From Terriglobia bacterium (GTDB taxonomy: Bacteria; Acidobacteriota; Terriglobia; Terriglobales; Acidobacteriaceae), in contig JAIQGL010000005.1 of the NCBI GenBank assembly GCA_020072585.1, forward strand, positions 124,001 through 188,000: a stretch of DNA of 64,000 nucleotides. Reading direction: 5' to 3'. The notes beneath the pieces were generated by a model that saw only the letters and a program-made list of their open reading frames with translations, did no database searches and was not told where the DNA came from. Below are positions 62,083 to 64,000 of the stretch, one piece after another. The position numbers were made by a program, and so were the translations under genes. Position 1 is the first letter of the stretch. Each line of letters begins with the position of its first letter.

Positions 62083-63951
62083 GTGCGAATCAGGGCGGCA
62101 ATCACGCTCATGTTGCTTGCCGCAATGGCTGCTATCGGGTTGCATGCGCAGAACAACGGCAAATCTTCCATCATTAATACGAAACATGACTTCCGCACTT
62201 CATCCTCTGCTGCGATACGTTCCGCATCCACCAATGACGCATGTGTCTTCTGCCACACGCCGCACAACTCCACTCCGGGAAGCTATTTGTGGAACCATCA
62301 GCTTTCCAATCGCAACTTCCCTGTCTATAGCAGCACTACTCTGCAATCGACGATTACGGCCATTCAGCCGCAGGATACTTCCAAACTCTGCCTGAGCTGC
62401 CATGACGGCACCATCGCTCTGGGTGACACCGTAAATGACGGCAGCATTGCATTTGCTCAGGGCAATGGCTACACGTTGCCTGCCGCCTCCGCTTCAAACC
62501 TTGCCGGCGATCAGACCTTCGCGAATGATCATCCTTTTGGCTTTGTTCCGCAGACTGCGGCGGAGACTACCAACCCTCCTGCGCTTGATCCCGTCCGACT
62601 GGACAAAAGCGGCAAGCTCCAGTGCACAAGCTGCCATGATCCGCATCGAGAAGATGCCGATCCCACGACGCGCAAATTTCTTGTCAAATCAAATCAGGCA
62701 TCGGCGGTATGTCTCTCTTGCCATCAGAAGGCAGGATGGGACAACTCAGCGCACAGCCGTCCGCCCGACGTTGCCGCTGACCTGCGCTACACGCAGACCC
62801 AGGGTGCGCATACCGGATACACCGGAGTGAGAAACAACGGATGTGAAAGCTGCCATCGTCCGCACGCGCCGCAAGTGGCGCAGCGCCTGATCAAGAACAT
62901 GGAAGAGAATGTCTGTTTCCAGTGCCATGATGGTACAGTGGCCAGCCGCAACGTCAAGACTGACTTTCTTAGCAAAACTTACAAACATCCTGTGCTGCTG
63001 ACGCCTTCCATTCATGATGCCGCGGAAGGGCCCACTTCCGCCACACACTCGCTGCCTGAGACCAGCGTGGGAATGGCACGCCACGCAGAATGCGCTGACT
63101 GCCATAACTCACACATGGATACATCCGCCACAGCACAGCCACCGCTGGTAAGCGGCGCACTGGCAGGAGTGAAGGGACAATCCTCCAGCAATGCATTTCT
63201 ACCCCAGGCAATCAATGAGTATGAAGTTTGTTTCAAATGCCATGGCGACAGCGCCAACAAACCACAGCCACTCGACAAGGGCACGGCAGGAATTGGATTC
63301 GGCAGAAATCCCCAACGCCAATATGACGCGGGCAATCTTAACGCCTTCAATACCCGTGCCGAGTTCACTCTGAGCAGCTCATTCCATCCCGTTGCACGGG
63401 CAAGAAATCTTTCCGTGGCTGAAGTCCCGAGTCTGCGCAGCACAGTCATAAACTCCGGTGGCGCTCCCATAAGCAATCGACCGCTTTCCAGCGGCAGCCA
63501 GATCTATTGCACTGATTGCCACAACAGTGACACAGGAAGAAATCTGGGTACTTTCAGCAGCGCACCCAGTGGCCCCCACGGCTCGAACATCGCGCACCTG
63601 CTGGAGCGCTCCAGCGTGATGGAGCCAGCACCCGCGGCGCCCGGAAGCGGATCAGGGATTTCCTACACGCTGGCTAACAATACTTTGTGCGACAAGTGCC
63701 ATGACGTGCAGAACAGCGTGCTTGCCGATCGCAGCTTCAGAAGACACAACCTTCACGTAGTGGGTCAGAGGGCGGCATGCTCCACCTGCCATGACCCGCA
63801 CGCGTCGCAGTCACCCATGCTGGTGAACTTTGATCTGAGCGTTGTGGCTCCAAACAGCCGCGGCGTTTTGCAATTTACTCGTACCAGTCCAGGGCATGGA
63901 ACTTGTTCCCTGCGCTGCCATGGAGAGGACCACAACAATCTTTCTTACTGA
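62083..63951 (+). CDS. exported multihaem c-type cytochrome, 11 CxxCH plus one CxxxCH, 622 aa
   Basis: GGAGG stands 10 nt before GTG 62083, inside the end of the previous gene. The signal is TLMLLAAMAAIGLHAQ. Eleven CxxCH sites are readable: CVFCH, CLSCH, CTSCH, CLSCH, CESCH, CFQCH, CADCH, CFKCH, CTDCH, CDKCH and CSTCH. Near the C-terminus there is one CSLRCH (from residue 608), a CxxxCH site. Many are followed by DGT or DPH, as in doubled-CxxCH cytochromes. This is the largest electron carrier of the cluster, probably on the outer face or extracellular. Another gene begins 28 bp downstream. Confidence 0.92.
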   Translation: MRIRAAITLMLLAAMAAIGLHAQNNGKSSIINTKHDFRTSSSAAIRSASTNDACVFCHTPHNSTPGSYLWNHQLSNRNFPVYSSTTLQSTITAIQPQDTSKLCLSCHDGTIALGDTVNDGSIAFAQGNGYTLPAASASNLAGDQTFANDHPFGFVPQTAAETTNPPALDPVRLDKSGKLQCTSCHDPHREDADPTTRKFLVKSNQASAVCLSCHQKAGWDNSAHSRPPDVAADLRYTQTQGAHTGYTGVRNNGCESCHRPHAPQVAQRLIKNMEENVCFQCHDGTVASRNVKTDFLSKTYKHPVLLTPSIHDAAEGPTSATHSLPETSVGMARHAECADCHNSHMDTSATAQPPLVSGALAGVKGQSSSNAFLPQAINEYEVCFKCHGDSANKPQPLDKGTAGIGFGRNPQRQYDAGNLNAFNTRAEFTLSSSFHPVARARNLSVAEVPSLRSTVINSGGAPISNRPLSSGSQIYCTDCHNSDTGRNLGTFSSAPSGPHGSNIAHLLERSSVMEPAPAAPGSGSGISYTLANNTLCDKCHDVQNSVLADRSFRRHNLHVVGQRAACSTCHDPHASQSPMLVNFDLSVVAPNSRGVLQFTRTSPGHGTCSLRCHGEDHNNLSY

Positions 63952-63979
63952 TCTTTATTTGGATTCTTGAGGAGAAGTT

Positions 63980-64000
63980 ATGAAAAAAATAGCATTGGTC
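63980..64000 (+). CDS. start of a further gene, cut by window end
   Basis: GAGGAGAAG precedes an ATG at 63980 and the visible codons read MKKIALV, the start of a typical signal peptide. The product is unknown; its position suggests one more exported member of the electron-transfer cluster. Confidence 0.6.

Overview
The window looks like a chromosomal segment of a soil-type Acidobacteriota (inference). The basis is moderately high-GC Gram-negative DNA, many multihaem cytochromes with six-bladed NHL propellers, a spermidine-synthase-like protein fused to a membrane domain, Rhs/Tc toxin genes and much decayed duplicated DNA. No rRNA, tRNA or CRISPR array was seen, so taxonomy cannot be fixed from this window alone.

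Layout. (1) 1-14.3 kb: a Tc-type toxin locus. It holds the 3' part of an Rhs/TcC-like gene with an unrecognised C-terminal tip, a possible 42-codon ORF, and a very large TcA-like gene (3568 aa). (2) 14.6-15.8 kb: an N-terminally truncated tyrosine recombinase and a repeated leader sequence. (3) 15.8-26.3 kb: a tight run of nine envelope genes. They encode a coiled-coil exported protein, three TPR proteins (two of them lipoproteins), a low-complexity protein, one ExbB/TolQ, two ExbD/TolR and an AgmX/PglI-type TonB-like protein. This composition resembles the Agl-Glt/Nfs trans-envelope machines of myxobacteria. A collapsed relic of the same operon sits in its middle (23.35-23.70 kb). (4) 26.4-35.0 kb: a class I cyclic-di-GMP riboswitch, then a 1300-aa DUF11/SdrD-B/OmpA-like surface protein and a 1531-aa protein with two OmpA-like domains and a C-terminal outer-membrane beta-barrel. 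(5) 35.1-44.6 kb: a gene graveyard with some intact genes. It contains an orphan rhs 3' end with a candidate immunity gene interrupted by an in-frame stop, an intact spermidine-synthase-like gene and a decayed 3' copy of it, integrase relics, a truncated TPR gene, a frameshifted double cupredoxin, an MBL-fold hydrolase, a DUF1801 protein and an unknown secreted protein. (6) 44.8-46.8 kb: a glycogen-debranching-type glucosidase whose stop codon lies in another integrase relic. (7) 47.1-55.7 kb: a di-haem peroxidase/MauG-like protein and two large exported proteins, bracketed by two paralogous 104-aa Asp-rich secreted proteins that I do not recognise. (8) 56.4-64 kb: an electron-transfer cluster of 7-haem, 4-haem and 12-haem cytochromes interleaved with two NHL propellers and an outer-membrane beta-barrel. 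It resembles a porin-cytochrome conduit or a cytochrome-filament locus.

How the parts may work together (inference). The ExbB/ExbD/ExbD/AgmX set would harvest proton-motive force at the inner membrane. The TPR proteins would span the periplasm and the OmpA/beta-barrel proteins would form the outer-membrane part. The c-di-GMP riboswitch would link the surface part to the motile/sessile decision. The 56-64 kb cluster would carry electrons across the outer membrane.
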